Positions 17,843 to 27,209 are shown, counted from the first letter of the stretch. The stretch is DNA of 64,000 bases from Acinetobacter lwoffii (GCF_029024105.1 NZ_CP118963.1:124001-188000), one strand, 5' to 3'. The notes: a model not told the origin generated them from the sequence alone. Made by a program: numbers and translations.

Positions 17843-18903
17843 CAAAAATATTGAAAACAGGGCTTGTACTTTCAGGGGGCGGTGCAAAAGGTGCGTACCA
17901 TGTTGGGGTTGTTAAGGCTTTAGCCGAATATAGAATAGAAGTAGATATTATTTCTGGTGCAAGCATAGGGGCACTTAATGGTGCTTTATTGGCAACAAGT
18001 TCTTCAATGCAAGAAGGTTATGAACGATTAAATGAAATTTGGCAGTCATTAATTCAGCAATCGCCAATTAAGCCACAAGTGAAAAATCTCCCCATACCAT
18101 ACTATTTGATACTTTTAGCAAGCTTTGGATTGCGATTGAATGCTGTGCCCTTGATGGTTGTTCAAAAGTTACTTGCTCATTATCGCATTGGTCCTGATAT
18201 TTTTAAGCAAGATCCTAGTTTCTTAGATAATTCACCACTGACAACTTTAATTAATAAGTATTTAGATTGGCAATCTTTACAGCGAGGCAAACAGTTATAC
18301 GTATCAGTATATAAAAGTAATGGTGGTATGTCCGATTTAATTGAATGTTTAGCCGCGATGCTTTCTTTGAAGGATACAGCACCATCTGATTTTTTGTGCT
18401 TACAACAACTGCAAGAGTATGAATGGAAAAATGCATTAATGGCATCTGCTGCTTTACCAATGTTGTATGAGAGTCAAAAAATAGGAGGAGAAACGTATAC
18501 TGATGGTGGACAGGGAGGATGGAAAACGGTTCAAGGCAATACGCCTATTACACCATTAATTAATGCTGGATGTAATTTGGTACTTGTAAGTCACTTATCG
18601 GATGGTTCTTTTTGGAACAGGACGGTTTTTAATGAAACTACAGTAATAGAATTACGTCCTAGAAAATTAGTTGAAAGGGAGGGTATTCGAGACTTGTTGG
18701 CATTTAATGCACATAGCATTAACGATTGGATTGAACAAGGTTATACGGATACGGTCGCTTCTATTTCACGAATTAAAGATGCATTAAATAACCGTAATGA
18801 ATTGAAAAAAAATATGTTTGAGCAAAAAAATGAAGAACAAAAGATGTTGGATAGTTCAAATAAGATGCAGGAAATGATGGATAAAATCAGAATGAAGTTG
18901 TAA
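17839..18903 (+). CDS. Patatin-like phospholipase
   Basis: A 354-residue patatin-family lipase. The oxyanion motif is SGGGAKGAYHVGVV (residues 12-25), the nucleophile elbow is GASIG with Ser42, and the catalytic Asp is in TDGGQGG near 221. Patatins hydrolyse acyl chains from phospholipids and are used as toxins and as membrane-destroying effectors in bacterial immunity (for example CapV in CBASS). The C-terminus ends in a charged helix. The start codon overlaps the stop of the preceding helical protein, so the product is probably made in fixed ratio with it. There is no signal peptide, which suggests action from the cytoplasm on the inner membrane. It is the last gene of the operon. Confidence 0.9.
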   Translation: MTKILKTGLVLSGGGAKGAYHVGVVKALAEYRIEVDIISGASIGALNGALLATSSSMQEGYERLNEIWQSLIQQSPIKPQVKNLPIPYYLILLASFGLRLNAVPLMVVQKLLAHYRIGPDIFKQDPSFLDNSPLTTLINKYLDWQSLQRGKQLYVSVYKSNGGMSDLIECLAAMLSLKDTAPSDFLCLQQLQEYEWKNALMASAALPMLYESQKIGGETYTDGGQGGWKTVQGNTPITPLINAGCNLVLVSHLSDGSFWNRTVFNETTVIELRPRKLVEREGIRDLLAFNAHSINDWIEQGYTDTVASISRIKDALNNRNELKKNMFEQKNEEQKMLDSSNKMQEMMDKIRMKL

Positions 18904-19181
18904 TAAAAAATAACCATAGGAAATGAGGTTTTACAGATGTTTCCATGTGCTAGTGTTTTTAGAATTTAGCTATATAAGTGTTTGATTTAATTGATTGTTT
19001 GTGGTTTCTAGTGGGGTAAAATTTTTAGCAATTTAGATCATTTAAGGGTATTTTGGTCACTTCATATTGGAAATTTTAGTCTATAAAAGTCACCTGTATT
19101 TTGGTGCTAATTTTCATGAGAAACAACAACATTATATAATTTAATATAATGATTCTTGATCCTCATGAAAATTTTTTATAT
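18904..19181. other. Intergenic region between patatin gene and hipA
   Basis: Convergent intergenic space. From about 19010 it matches the region 11150-11320 imperfectly, as the right-hand partner of the direct repeat. No strong terminator stem is seen. Confidence 0.45.
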
Positions 19182-20439
19182 TCAATTCAATAAATGAATA
19201 TTATGCTCAATCCTATTTTGGATCATCTGGAGAGTCTCTGTTTGAATTTGTCCAGGTAATAGGTCATGAGCGATATTACTGAATCGGATTGCAACCTTAC
19301 AAATCGAGCCAATAATTTCATCGACCTCTTGGGCAGAAAGTTCCGCTTCCTGAGTACCAAGTTTTACAAGAGCTTGTCGAGGAATATCCAGTGCCTCACC
19401 CATGATATCCATTTGATGATATCCACCTGGCCCTTCAAAGAAAGTAACATCATAGGCAGGGGAGAGTTTCCATTGCCCATTTTGGGACATCAGAAATGAA
19501 AAGTTTTTGCAATGATCATCTCGATTATTGAAGACTACATTGAAAACAGCTCGCTTGAATGCAATTGCTTTTTCGCGAACATCATTGGTGCAAAAGTGTG
19601 TAGCGCGAAGAAAATTACTGTAGTCTAAACTCCCTGGTGATTTAAAATCAGCTCCGGTGACGGCCGCTAAACTTTGCATAGGGATACGCATGCCATCGTG
19701 GCGGTCAAATCTCCTTGATGCAAATGCGGTTAATCCATTCGGAAGAGTAAAATATTGAGTGTCAGGGGTATCAATATGACAATAACGCAAGCATTCTGCA
19801 TAAACAGCTTCAATTGCACAAACTTCAGGATGCTCTTGCTGAGCGGGAAATTTGATCAGCCAAGCTTCATGTTGATGTGAGCTAACTGTTGAGAATTCGT
19901 TGGTGACAGGATCACGATAGACGAGTGCTTTTGGCCTTGCACCTTGTGGCGATCCACCCATAATTAATAAATGCTGTAAAAATTCTGCACCTTCTCCTTT
20001 GAGAAATTCCTGGACTTCTTGAGCGAGTTTAATCAGTGGAATATTTTCAGTTAATGCTAACTCAGGTGCTGAAGATTCAAAGGATAATGCCCCCATCGCA
20101 TGTGTATTAATATACGTGAGTCGTTCTAATGGCCCAATCCGTGCTGGATTGAATCCATCTTTTTAAATAAGCGATCCATAAGAAGCATGCCCCAACCATC
20201 GGGTAGGGCATCATATATAGGACCTGGCAATCCCATTTGATGTGCAGGAAAGTTCTTTCTTAATGGTCACGTTTTAACGGAAGTAGGTAAGAGGAAAGTT
20301 CTAAACCTTTACTGATCGCTTCTGCACTGTATTCAAAGGCGATTAATGGTCGACCTGTGATTGCGGTTGAGGAGACCAGTGTACCCCAAAGCCAATATTC
20401 ACCCCATCCATTGTAGTAAACATTAAGTTTTTTGAGCAT
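19182..20439 (-). pseudogene. hipA: HipA-like serine/threonine kinase toxin, two frameshifts
   Basis: The natural start is ATG 20439 (MLKKLNVYYNGWGEYWLWG) with GGAAAT upstream, four bases past the hipB stop. Translation hits TAA at 20260-20262 after PLKRDH. One missing T there would restore LRKNFPAHQMGLPGP. A second one-base loss in the T-run at 20160-20164 (an A-run in the coding sense) separates MDRLFKK from DGFNPARIG. From 20096 down, the remaining 304 residues are intact and hold the Gly-rich loop GGSPQGARPKAL, the catalytic NNRDDHCKNF and metal-binding PAYDVTFF. HipA kinases phosphorylate translation factors or tRNA synthetases and induce dormancy. Corrected length would be about 419 residues, normal for HipA. 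Either a dead toxin or a sequencing artefact. Confidence 0.85.
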
Positions 20440-20443
20440 GGAT

Positions 20444-20746
20444 TTATTTCCTTTTGATACGTTGGCGAGCCGTATTGCTCTCATAGCGGAGAATGTCATC
20501 TACACTGTTTAAATCTGGTTTGAAGAGTTCCTCTAATTCTTTTAATCTGCCCAATACCATGGCAACGCATACTAAATTTTCAAATGAAACATTTCGACCA
20601 GCTTCCAGATTAGATACTGTATTCACGCTAACACCAGCACGTGTAGCGACGTCTGACTGAGTCATTTCCAGATAAAGTCGTTCTTTGCGAAGCCTCTCAT
20701 ATAATAATCCAACAACTTCTTCAGGTTTTCTGAATCTTAAATCCAT
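20444..20746 (-). CDS. hipB: HipB-like XRE-family antitoxin/repressor
   Basis: A 100-residue DNA-binding protein with an XRE helix-turn-helix (residues about 17-45: MTQSDVATRAGVSVNTVSNL, EAGRNVSFENL). It directly precedes the HipA-like gene, as in hipBA loci, where HipB neutralises HipA and represses the operon. The upstream region has inverted repeats that could be its operators. If the adjacent hipA is truly broken, hipB may be a leftover or act as a regulator only. Confidence 0.82.
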   Translation of the reverse strand: MDLRFRKPEEVVGLLYERLRKERLYLEMTQSDVATRAGVSVNTVSNLEAGRNVSFENLVCVAMVLGRLKELEELFKPDLNSVDDILRYESNTARQRIKRK

Positions 20747-21061
20747 AATATTGGGTCTTATGTTTGGATATGGCTATTAAGCCACAAAATAATGGAATTA
20801 TAAAATGTGTCGGTTGATCGGTGAAAAGGTGCTTTATTGGGTGATTAGATCCTATTAGATTAAAGAAGTCTAATTAGACATTTACAATCTAATAGCGTCT
20901 AACAACTTGCTTTAAGCTCAATCAGTTTCGCGTGGTGTCGCGAGGAACTGGGATTTGCTATCAGGTCAATCTGGAATATCTGGCACAAGTGGTCTGGAGC
21001 AACGAGGTTGATGGGCAGGGCTTTGCCTTTTCTGATACCTTATTCGGTACCGATTCACAAT
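20747..21061. promoter_or_regulatory. hipBA promoter region with inverted repeats
   Basis: The stretch contains CTATTAGATT at 20852-20861 and its exact complement at 20886-20895, with the 12-base palindrome GTCTAATTAGAC (20868-20879) between them. Paired palindromes about 100-130 bases upstream of hipB fit an autoregulated toxin-antitoxin promoter. From about 20930 to 21060 the base composition is more GC-rich and looks like a fragment of an older gene, but I could not identify it. Confidence 0.5.
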
Positions 21062-21322
21062 TTATTCATCATATTCTGAAAATATTTCTTCAATTTCATC
21101 CCACTGCGGCAATTTATGCTTTTTTTTATTCACTTCGAATTGTAAACCAACACCATCAAGCACACGTTCAAATATGTCAAATGAACCTGTAAAATGGCCA
21201 TTTTCCATCTCTGAAATTGTTGTTTTATTGACTTGAGTTTTTTCTGCAAGGCTTTTCTGTGTATAGCCTAACCCTTTTCTTGCCAAACGTATTTCTTTAC
21301 CTATTTCACCTCGTGTAGCCAT
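21062..21322 (-). CDS. Small XRE-family transcriptional regulator
   Basis: An 86-residue protein dominated by an XRE helix-turn-helix: IGKEIRLARKGLGYTQKSLA then KTQVNKTTISEMENG (residues about 7-42). The C-terminus is Lys-rich then acidic (EIEEIFSEYDE). This architecture is that of HipB-like antitoxins and small repressors. Two copies of the palindrome GCTATATAGC lie 22 and 61 bases upstream, almost certainly its own operators. No toxin gene follows on the same strand, so it may be an orphan regulator of a lost partner. Confidence 0.8.
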   Translation of the reverse strand: MATRGEIGKEIRLARKGLGYTQKSLAEKTQVNKTTISEMENGHFTGSFDIFERVLDGVGLQFEVNKKKHKLPQWDEIEEIFSEYDE

Positions 21323-21343
21323 TTTTTCTCCCGAAATTTGTTA

Positions 21344-21401
21344 GCTATATAGCAAACTTTTAACTAATTATGGTTAATGTTCGCTATATAGCAAACTTTT
21401 A
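21344..21401 (-). promoter_or_regulatory. Twin operator: two copies of GCTATATAGC palindrome
   Basis: A 19-base direct repeat, GCTATATAGCAAACTTTTA, occurs at 21344-21362 and 21383-21401. Each copy begins with the perfect 10-base palindrome GCTATATAGC. The 39-base spacing is close to four helical turns. It precedes the XRE gene and is the expected layout for cooperative autorepression. Confidence 0.75.
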
Positions 21402-21604
21402 TAATGATTCTTGAATAGCTAAATTGAACTTATAAGATTCAATTTAGCCTCGAATTAGGTTAATAGAATCCATATATGTATGACAGTTCTCAATAATGAG
21501 GCAGTTGTATACCTCTTGAGAAGAGGAACTTCTTATACCTTGAATTTGAATTATTAGACAAAATTATGACTTTTAATTTTCTGTGTAATGAAGCTTTGTA
21601 TTTC

Positions 21605-21973
21605 TTAATATTTACCCTGAAGCCGAAGTCCTTCGACTACGTTTAATACAGTAGCTAATCCATGAGTAGTCTGAATCTGTTTTATCGGAATGCCTTTGGT
21701 TAGCTTATTTGGTGACTTCATAAAATGCTGCATCCATTTAGCCTCTCCACCTGTTAGAGCATCTAGTGATATCGCAATACGAATTAAAATAATTGCGAGT
21801 TCTCCCTGACTTGAATCGGGATCTAACTCAAGCGAATTTAAAGTTTCCACTGAATCTAAATTGATAACGATAGCAAGCTGGTCCTGTGTCAAACCAAGTT
21901 GTTTTGCAGATGATAAAACAGCTTTAGTTAATACCTTTTTTTGTTTTGCAATTTTTTCTGATGTTTTATGCAT
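21605..21973 (-). CDS. MbcA/ParS/Xre-like small protein, last gene of recombinase operon (GinD-like?)
   Basis: A 122-residue protein. The N-terminal part (KAVLSSAKQLGLTQDQLAIV) resembles a helix-turn-helix, and the C-terminal part (WMQHFMKSPNKLTKGIPIKQI then HGLATVLNVVEGLRLQG) matches the DUF2384 fold of MbcA/ParS/Xre antitoxins. Its usual RES-domain toxin is absent. Instead it follows three minus-strand genes of a tyrosine-recombinase operon after a 90-base gap. A short HTH protein ending a recombinase operon is the ginD position in GInt-type islands, so a recombination accessory role is as likely as an antitoxin role. Confidence 0.65.
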   Translation of the reverse strand: MHKTSEKIAKQKKVLTKAVLSSAKQLGLTQDQLAIVINLDSVETLNSLELDPDSSQGELAIILIRIAISLDALTGGEAKWMQHFMKSPNKLTKGIPIKQIQTTHGLATVLNVVEGLRLQGKY

Positions 21974-22063
21974 GACTGATCTCAGTTTCAGACGTTGCTG
22001 ATACCTAGAGTTTATACTATTTGATTATCGTTTCTCAGAGTTCAAATTTTTATTACAAACAGC

Positions 22064-25027
22064 TTAAAGACGAGAAACGATCATTAGATACATCAGTAGT
22101 TTGAATACCCCAAGTGCTTTTGCATCTTTATACTTGAAAGAGAACTTGATTCGCTCTTCATCCTCATTCAGGCTGAAATTTTCTATCCGTAATGCTAAAT
22201 CCTGTAATGTGTTTTTGAGCTGTTCCTTACTCCGTTGGGAAAGCTCAAGATGAAGATATTTTTTAGGAAATAAACTGCTGATAAAAGACATAAACTTTTT
22301 CAGTTGGCGTTTTTCATTCAGTTCAAAAATGAACTGGGCTGAATTGGGCTGAACTTTTTCAAGATAAATTGAATAGATCGTATTGAGCTGTTTTTCATAT
22401 TGATGATGTACTGTTGTGAAGCGTTCCTGAACCTTATGAATGATCTGTTTTTCTTCCTGATTGGTGGGCAACATGGTGACCAGTGCATCAGGAGATTTTC
22501 TTAAAAAGTCTGTAGTAAATAGGCGGGAAGATTTTTTTTGGTTTACACAGGAGGTTTTCAAATGCTGGGCTCTAGCACGTAATTTTTGCGCGATTTGCAA
22601 AGGAATAGTTTCAGGTAACATAAGGTCTTGTTCTTTTTCAACTACAAGAATGTGATGCAATAGTTCAAAATTCATTTCGGAATCATGTGCTCCCAGTACG
22701 AGTGGATCAGTGGAACGCTGGTGCCCTGGTTGATATTGATGATCATGTTGCTTGTAACGGTCTTTAGTGAGTTGATCAAATAAGAACGACCTGATTGCAC
22801 GTTGTTGAACAGGGTATTTAACAGCAGCATCATGTTTTAGAATATTAAAATAGGCTTCTTTAGGAAGCGGGCTTTGTATTTGATTGAGCTGATAACTGAT
22901 TGCCAGATGCATTAAATGCAGATAGCTAGAACAGGTTGTTTCAGGTGTCAGATGCCCGGCAAAATGAGAAAGGGCGTACCAGATCTGTTGAGTATTTCTG
23001 TTTCGTTGCAAGGCATAACGGATGCGGAGTTGCTCATTTGGCGTATAGTCTGTAAATGCATCAGCAAGCGGTGAGTGTTTTAAAATCAGATAAAGATGAT
23101 TAAATGCTGAATGACGCAGGCTGTGATAAGTAAAATTGTGCTCACCGAAAAATGACTGGATCAATTGTTTCAATAGGGAATTCACTTCATTTTCATGAGT
23201 TTCTTCTAAGGACTGTTTTAAAAACAGCGGTTGTGTAACTGATTTTCCCTGTTCTTTTAGCAGACGTTTTCTATTCTGACTATATGTTTTAAATGTATGT
23301 AATTCGTCGGCTTTAAGTAGATGATGCAGGGGAATCTTGCGGTAAGCTGAGTAGCTTTTTTGATTTTTATTGCGATTGTTGCGAATGGTGAGTATCACAG
23401 CATCTTCACTAATAAATAGATCACGTACGAAGATATTCAATGTTTCATTGATCCGTAGTCCGACTCTGAACCCCAGAATAAAAATCAGTTTAAATATATT
23501 TTTATCCTGAATCGAAATATCTTGAGTATTTTCGAGCTGCTCTAGCATGTGGTAAAAAATATGGGGCGAGATCAATGCGGTTCTGCAGATTTTTACTTGG
23601 ATTAAACTATCCAGATCCACAGTGGGCGCGTTAAAAAATAATGTCTGTTTGTGATGAAACTCCTGTAGACGTTTTTGTAAAGTCTCTCTAGTTGTTTCTT
23701 TCTTTAATAAAAGCATTTCTCCATACATATCTTCAAAATCGGCATTTGAAAATGATGAAATGTCTTTGTCTTGCGTTGCCATCAGCCAATCGATGGCAAA
23801 CTGTGAAAACATGGTATTTAGAGAGCTTTGCTTAATTGACTGAAAATCTGCACGTATAAGCTTGCGCTCAAATCGTTTCTGTTGTTGGATAATTTGATTT
23901 AAGCAGTTTAATTGAGTCTCTGTTAATTTTGAACGTAGGATGGTCCACAGCAACAAACGCTCTAAGGCAGGAGACAGTTCTCTGGAATATAACCCTATGA
24001 GTTGATCTTTATAGTTTTTTGCACGAATGGCTTGACGTATTTCTACAAGAGTTTCTGCTATATCTGATGCGATATTGACTCTAGAGTGGTTCTGATGGTT
24101 TTCACAAGTATTCTCAACTTTAATGTTATTGGTGTGCTTTTGTTCAAACTGAACAAAATAAGCTTCTAATTGTTTTTCGAGAGGACTGGAACTGTAAATT
24201 TCATTTTTTAGGATACAAATGGACATTTGATCCAGTCCGCTGTTTTTCAGGAACTGTGTATAGTAAAAACCGTATTTTAACAGGTCTTTACAACGTACCT
24301 TTTCCTCAGGGAAGCATTCAATAATACAAGCGTTAATCAGATGTTCTGCATCTTCAATATCCGAAAATAAATCAAACTTTTGATGTTTAAGTCTGTAGAT
24401 CCAGCATTTCACAATGTCGTGTAGCACAAACGTTTTTGTATAGCTGACTGAAAAATCAGGGTCAATTATACGCTGATTACCGAAATTCCGGTTCGGGATT
24501 TCGAGTGTTACCATATGATTTAGGTTTAAAAAACTTTGAAATTTCTTTGTTTTTAAAATGATTTTTAAAAAAAATTGCAATTCGGCATGGTTATAAATGC
24601 CATTAAATAATATTGAACTGATCAAACAAAAGCCAAGAGATTGAGTGGGACTGAAGTCATTATGTTTTGTCAAGTAAGCAATCATATTTTTGGCAAATTG
24701 AGTAACTTTTTTACCATGTTTTAAGGTTTCAATATTTTGTAGTGGCAGAGATCTTTCGTACCTTACGGGAGCGGCAGGCACTGGATAGTAGTGATTCGAT
24801 GAAAGATTAAAGCGCTTGATATATTTAGCAAATTCTATACGTGCCATCTGATAGCTACGGATGTTTGACTTACAGTGTTCTAAAAGCTGATTATCAACTT
24901 GACGACAAATTTCCGAATAGTTCTCAGGCGTCAGCTCTATACATTTCTCACTAAACAAGTTCAGAAGAAATGCTTTGTTTTTTCTATGCTTTTTTATTCT
25001 TTTGAGGGAGTGTGGGTGTTTACTCAT
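22064..25027 (-). CDS. Very large tyrosine recombinase (987 aa)
   Basis: The catalytic core is in the C-terminal half: first Arg in GFRVGLRINETLN (near residue 524), His-x-x-Arg in HSLRHSAFNHL (near 636), then LSHFAGHLTPETTCSSYLHL with His and the probable nucleophile Tyr (near 701). About 500 residues precede the core and 280 follow it, far longer than phage-type integrases (about 400). The long N-terminus probably holds DNA-arm binding and protein contacts. The start codon overlaps the stop of the 727-residue recombinase by four bases. The arrangement of several large tyrosine recombinases in one operon fits GInt-like or Tn554-like multi-recombinase elements. Confidence 0.85.
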   Translation of the reverse strand: MSKHPHSLKRIKKHRKNKAFLLNLFSEKCIELTPENYSEICRQVDNQLLEHCKSNIRSYQMARIEFAKYIKRFNLSSNHYYPVPAAPVRYERSLPLQNIETLKHGKKVTQFAKNMIAYLTKHNDFSPTQSLGFCLISSILFNGIYNHAELQFFLKIILKTKKFQSFLNLNHMVTLEIPNRNFGNQRIIDPDFSVSYTKTFVLHDIVKCWIYRLKHQKFDLFSDIEDAEHLINACIIECFPEEKVRCKDLLKYGFYYTQFLKNSGLDQMSICILKNEIYSSSPLEKQLEAYFVQFEQKHTNNIKVENTCENHQNHSRVNIASDIAETLVEIRQAIRAKNYKDQLIGLYSRELSPALERLLLWTILRSKLTETQLNCLNQIIQQQKRFERKLIRADFQSIKQSSLNTMFSQFAIDWLMATQDKDISSFSNADFEDMYGEMLLLKKETTRETLQKRLQEFHHKQTLFFNAPTVDLDSLIQVKICRTALISPHIFYHMLEQLENTQDISIQDKNIFKLIFILGFRVGLRINETLNIFVRDLFISEDAVILTIRNNRNKNQKSYSAYRKIPLHHLLKADELHTFKTYSQNRKRLLKEQGKSVTQPLFLKQSLEETHENEVNSLLKQLIQSFFGEHNFTYHSLRHSAFNHLYLILKHSPLADAFTDYTPNEQLRIRYALQRNRNTQQIWYALSHFAGHLTPETTCSSYLHLMHLAISYQLNQIQSPLPKEAYFNILKHDAAVKYPVQQRAIRSFLFDQLTKDRYKQHDHQYQPGHQRSTDPLVLGAHDSEMNFELLHHILVVEKEQDLMLPETIPLQIAQKLRARAQHLKTSCVNQKKSSRLFTTDFLRKSPDALVTMLPTNQEEKQIIHKVQERFTTVHHQYEKQLNTIYSIYLEKVQPNSAQFIFELNEKRQLKKFMSFISSLFPKKYLHLELSQRSKEQLKNTLQDLALRIENFSLNEDEERIKFSFKYKDAKALGVFKLLMYLMIVSRL

Positions 25028-27207
25028 TCAATCAGGAACCCGTTAAATGTAGACATACTTTTAAGTTCTAATATTTCGACAAGCTTGTCTTGTGCTACTC
25101 GAATATGATCGTAATCAGTTGCCTGAAAACCCGAATAACGATCAAACAGTCCCTGCATTGCTTCGTCATGACCAAAGATGTCTTTAACTATATCTTCATT
25201 GCAGTATTGTGCAAAAAAATAACGAGAAAAGTGGCGGGTCCAATTGCGCTGAAGGGCTATTTCTGTACAGAATTTTTGAATATCAGAAAGTTCTAAATTT
25301 CGGATATCTCCTTGTGGATCGTAAAATAATAGAAAGGGGCGTTCACCCTCGAAGACCTCATGGATTGTTTGTACTTGTTCATTGGACAGATAGGCTTTTG
25401 TGAGGTAGAGAAAGTGTTTTAAATATTTTAGGTAATGCTGTATTTCATCACGAAGATAATCGTTAAACGGTAGATATCGTCCAATGGTGCCCGAATAACG
25501 CTGCTCTTTATCTGCAACAGCCATCAATTGATTGTCGAGGTCAATATAATCTAGATTTGGCGGGAAGGACTCACTTGGTCGTGCTGAAGTTATCAGCATG
25601 CAAATATGCCAAAGCCAGATTGAATAATACTTCAGTGTTTTGAAAGGATTTGGATTACCTCGAACTTGTTCATCAAGCTGTTTAAATAAAGATTTAACCA
25701 GTGGCAGATCTGGTGTTTGCTGACTACCGAAAGTAATAGGAGATTTAAATTCTTCGATATAACTGCTGTTGAGCTGCGGGCAAACTAGATAAAGTGTTTG
25801 GCTATAAATATCGAGAATATCTATGATCTGTGTTGAAGAGTAATGGCATGGAATATAGTGCTGAACGCTTACGCCGCTAAGTAACTTACTTTCCAATTCA
25901 TAACCTAGCTCATTCAATGTAATGTCACTGAGTAAACGTGGGAGATTTTGTTGAGTTAGCTGGAAAGTCAGCTCTTTATTGATGCTACGTAAATGCTCTT
26001 GTACCTTTGAATCAATTTTTGCATGATCCCACTTTTTTAGTTGAAAAATATTTTTAAAGTAAACTTGAGGCAAGGGAATTGTAAAAGAGTTTATGGTATT
26101 CAGCATATGTTCTTTCAAAACAAAATCTTTGAATTTAGAGATTTCAAAGCTTTGTTTGAAGAAACACGAGTCAGGCTTCAGTAAAACCTTTTTATTTTTT
26201 GCAGTGATTCGTGAGTTTTTTTGGAAAACTGGCAGATCTTTATAATAAGTAAGGCTGAGTACTGAAAATAGAAGTAAAGCATGAATGGGAGAACTTTCTG
26301 CTTCTTCAAATAAAACTTGCATAACGTGCCGTGCAGTAGGTAAATCGAAAACCCGAGGATTTGGCTTGTTCATTAGCTCATTCTTGTTTTGATGCAGAAT
26401 TTTACTTTTCAGATTTACGATTTGAGCAGTGACAGAATGTTGCTCTAATCCATTAAATTCAAAGTTATGATCTTCAACTGTTTCAATGATTTTATCTTCG
26501 CGTGATTGTTTAGCTGTACCCTGTTCAAACTTGGTCTGATACGTTTGCTCATCATCAAGAGTAGTTCTTGATGTCTTGTAAATATCTGTTTGGGGAGATT
26601 CTTGTTGGATGCCTGGATTACTTTGACGGTGTCTTTTTTGACGTTCTGATTGAGTATAGGTATACGTATAAATAACGCGGATTTCTGCCAATTGGCCTAT
26701 TTCGGTTTTCTTTAAACTCTCTTTGGATTTGTCAAATAATTTTCTATTCTCAGTTTCAGCTTCTTTTAGAAATTCAACAAGATCGTCTAATTCGATCGGA
26801 AGAGACGGTAAAAAATTGTAAAGCCAATGGTATTCCTGCTTTGTACTGGCTAAACGAAAACGTCTACAAAGATTAGCTACAGTAGCTGCATGTTCTTTGC
26901 TATCAAGTAATTCAATGCATTGAGTATTGAAAATGGCCCATTTCAGTGCATTTGATTGATATGCTGATGGAGTGTTGATCAGCGCCAGGAGATAATGAGC
27001 TAATGGATACTTACTAATCGATAGATCAGTAGGATGCTGATTCATAATTTTAATTAGTTTAACGACTTCAGTTGGTCGGATGAAATCATTGAGCTTAAAG
27101 AAGTCCTGATCATTTTCCAGTTTTGCTTCCGCCAGTGCTTGATAGAAGTCTCGAAATGGTTCAAGCTTTAATTCTTGAGTATCTTCTAAATAACGATATT
27201 CATTCAT
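25024..27207 (-). CDS. Large tyrosine recombinase-like protein (727 aa)
   Basis: The C-terminal third carries a plausible tyrosine recombinase set: Arg in LITSARPSESFP (near residue 541), RHFSRYFFAQ (His-x-x-Arg near 659) and FGHDEAMQGLFDRYSGF with His and Tyr (near 680-692). Preceding regions are not recognised; a central low-complexity part (residues 180-260) is rich in Gln, Thr and charged residues and looks like a linker. It overlaps the downstream 987-residue recombinase gene by four bases and starts two bases after the upstream 208-residue gene, so all are co-translated. It is probably one subunit of a hetero-oligomeric recombinase. Confidence 0.8.
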   Translation of the reverse strand: MNEYRYLEDTQELKLEPFRDFYQALAEAKLENDQDFFKLNDFIRPTEVVKLIKIMNQHPTDLSISKYPLAHYLLALINTPSAYQSNALKWAIFNTQCIELLDSKEHAATVANLCRRFRLASTKQEYHWLYNFLPSLPIELDDLVEFLKEAETENRKLFDKSKESLKKTEIGQLAEIRVIYTYTYTQSERQKRHRQSNPGIQQESPQTDIYKTSRTTLDDEQTYQTKFEQGTAKQSREDKIIETVEDHNFEFNGLEQHSVTAQIVNLKSKILHQNKNELMNKPNPRVFDLPTARHVMQVLFEEAESSPIHALLLFSVLSLTYYKDLPVFQKNSRITAKNKKVLLKPDSCFFKQSFEISKFKDFVLKEHMLNTINSFTIPLPQVYFKNIFQLKKWDHAKIDSKVQEHLRSINKELTFQLTQQNLPRLLSDITLNELGYELESKLLSGVSVQHYIPCHYSSTQIIDILDIYSQTLYLVCPQLNSSYIEEFKSPITFGSQQTPDLPLVKSLFKQLDEQVRGNPNPFKTLKYYSIWLWHICMLITSARPSESFPPNLDYIDLDNQLMAVADKEQRYSGTIGRYLPFNDYLRDEIQHYLKYLKHFLYLTKAYLSNEQVQTIHEVFEGERPFLLFYDPQGDIRNLELSDIQKFCTEIALQRNWTRHFSRYFFAQYCNEDIVKDIFGHDEAMQGLFDRYSGFQATDYDHIRVAQDKLVEILELKSMSTFNGFLIE

Positions 27208-27209
27208 GA

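Noticed and set aside
20932..21192. 86-residue plus-strand open frame
   Set aside because: Its second half is antisense to the XRE gene and the first half has no known domain; at most a relic of an older gene.
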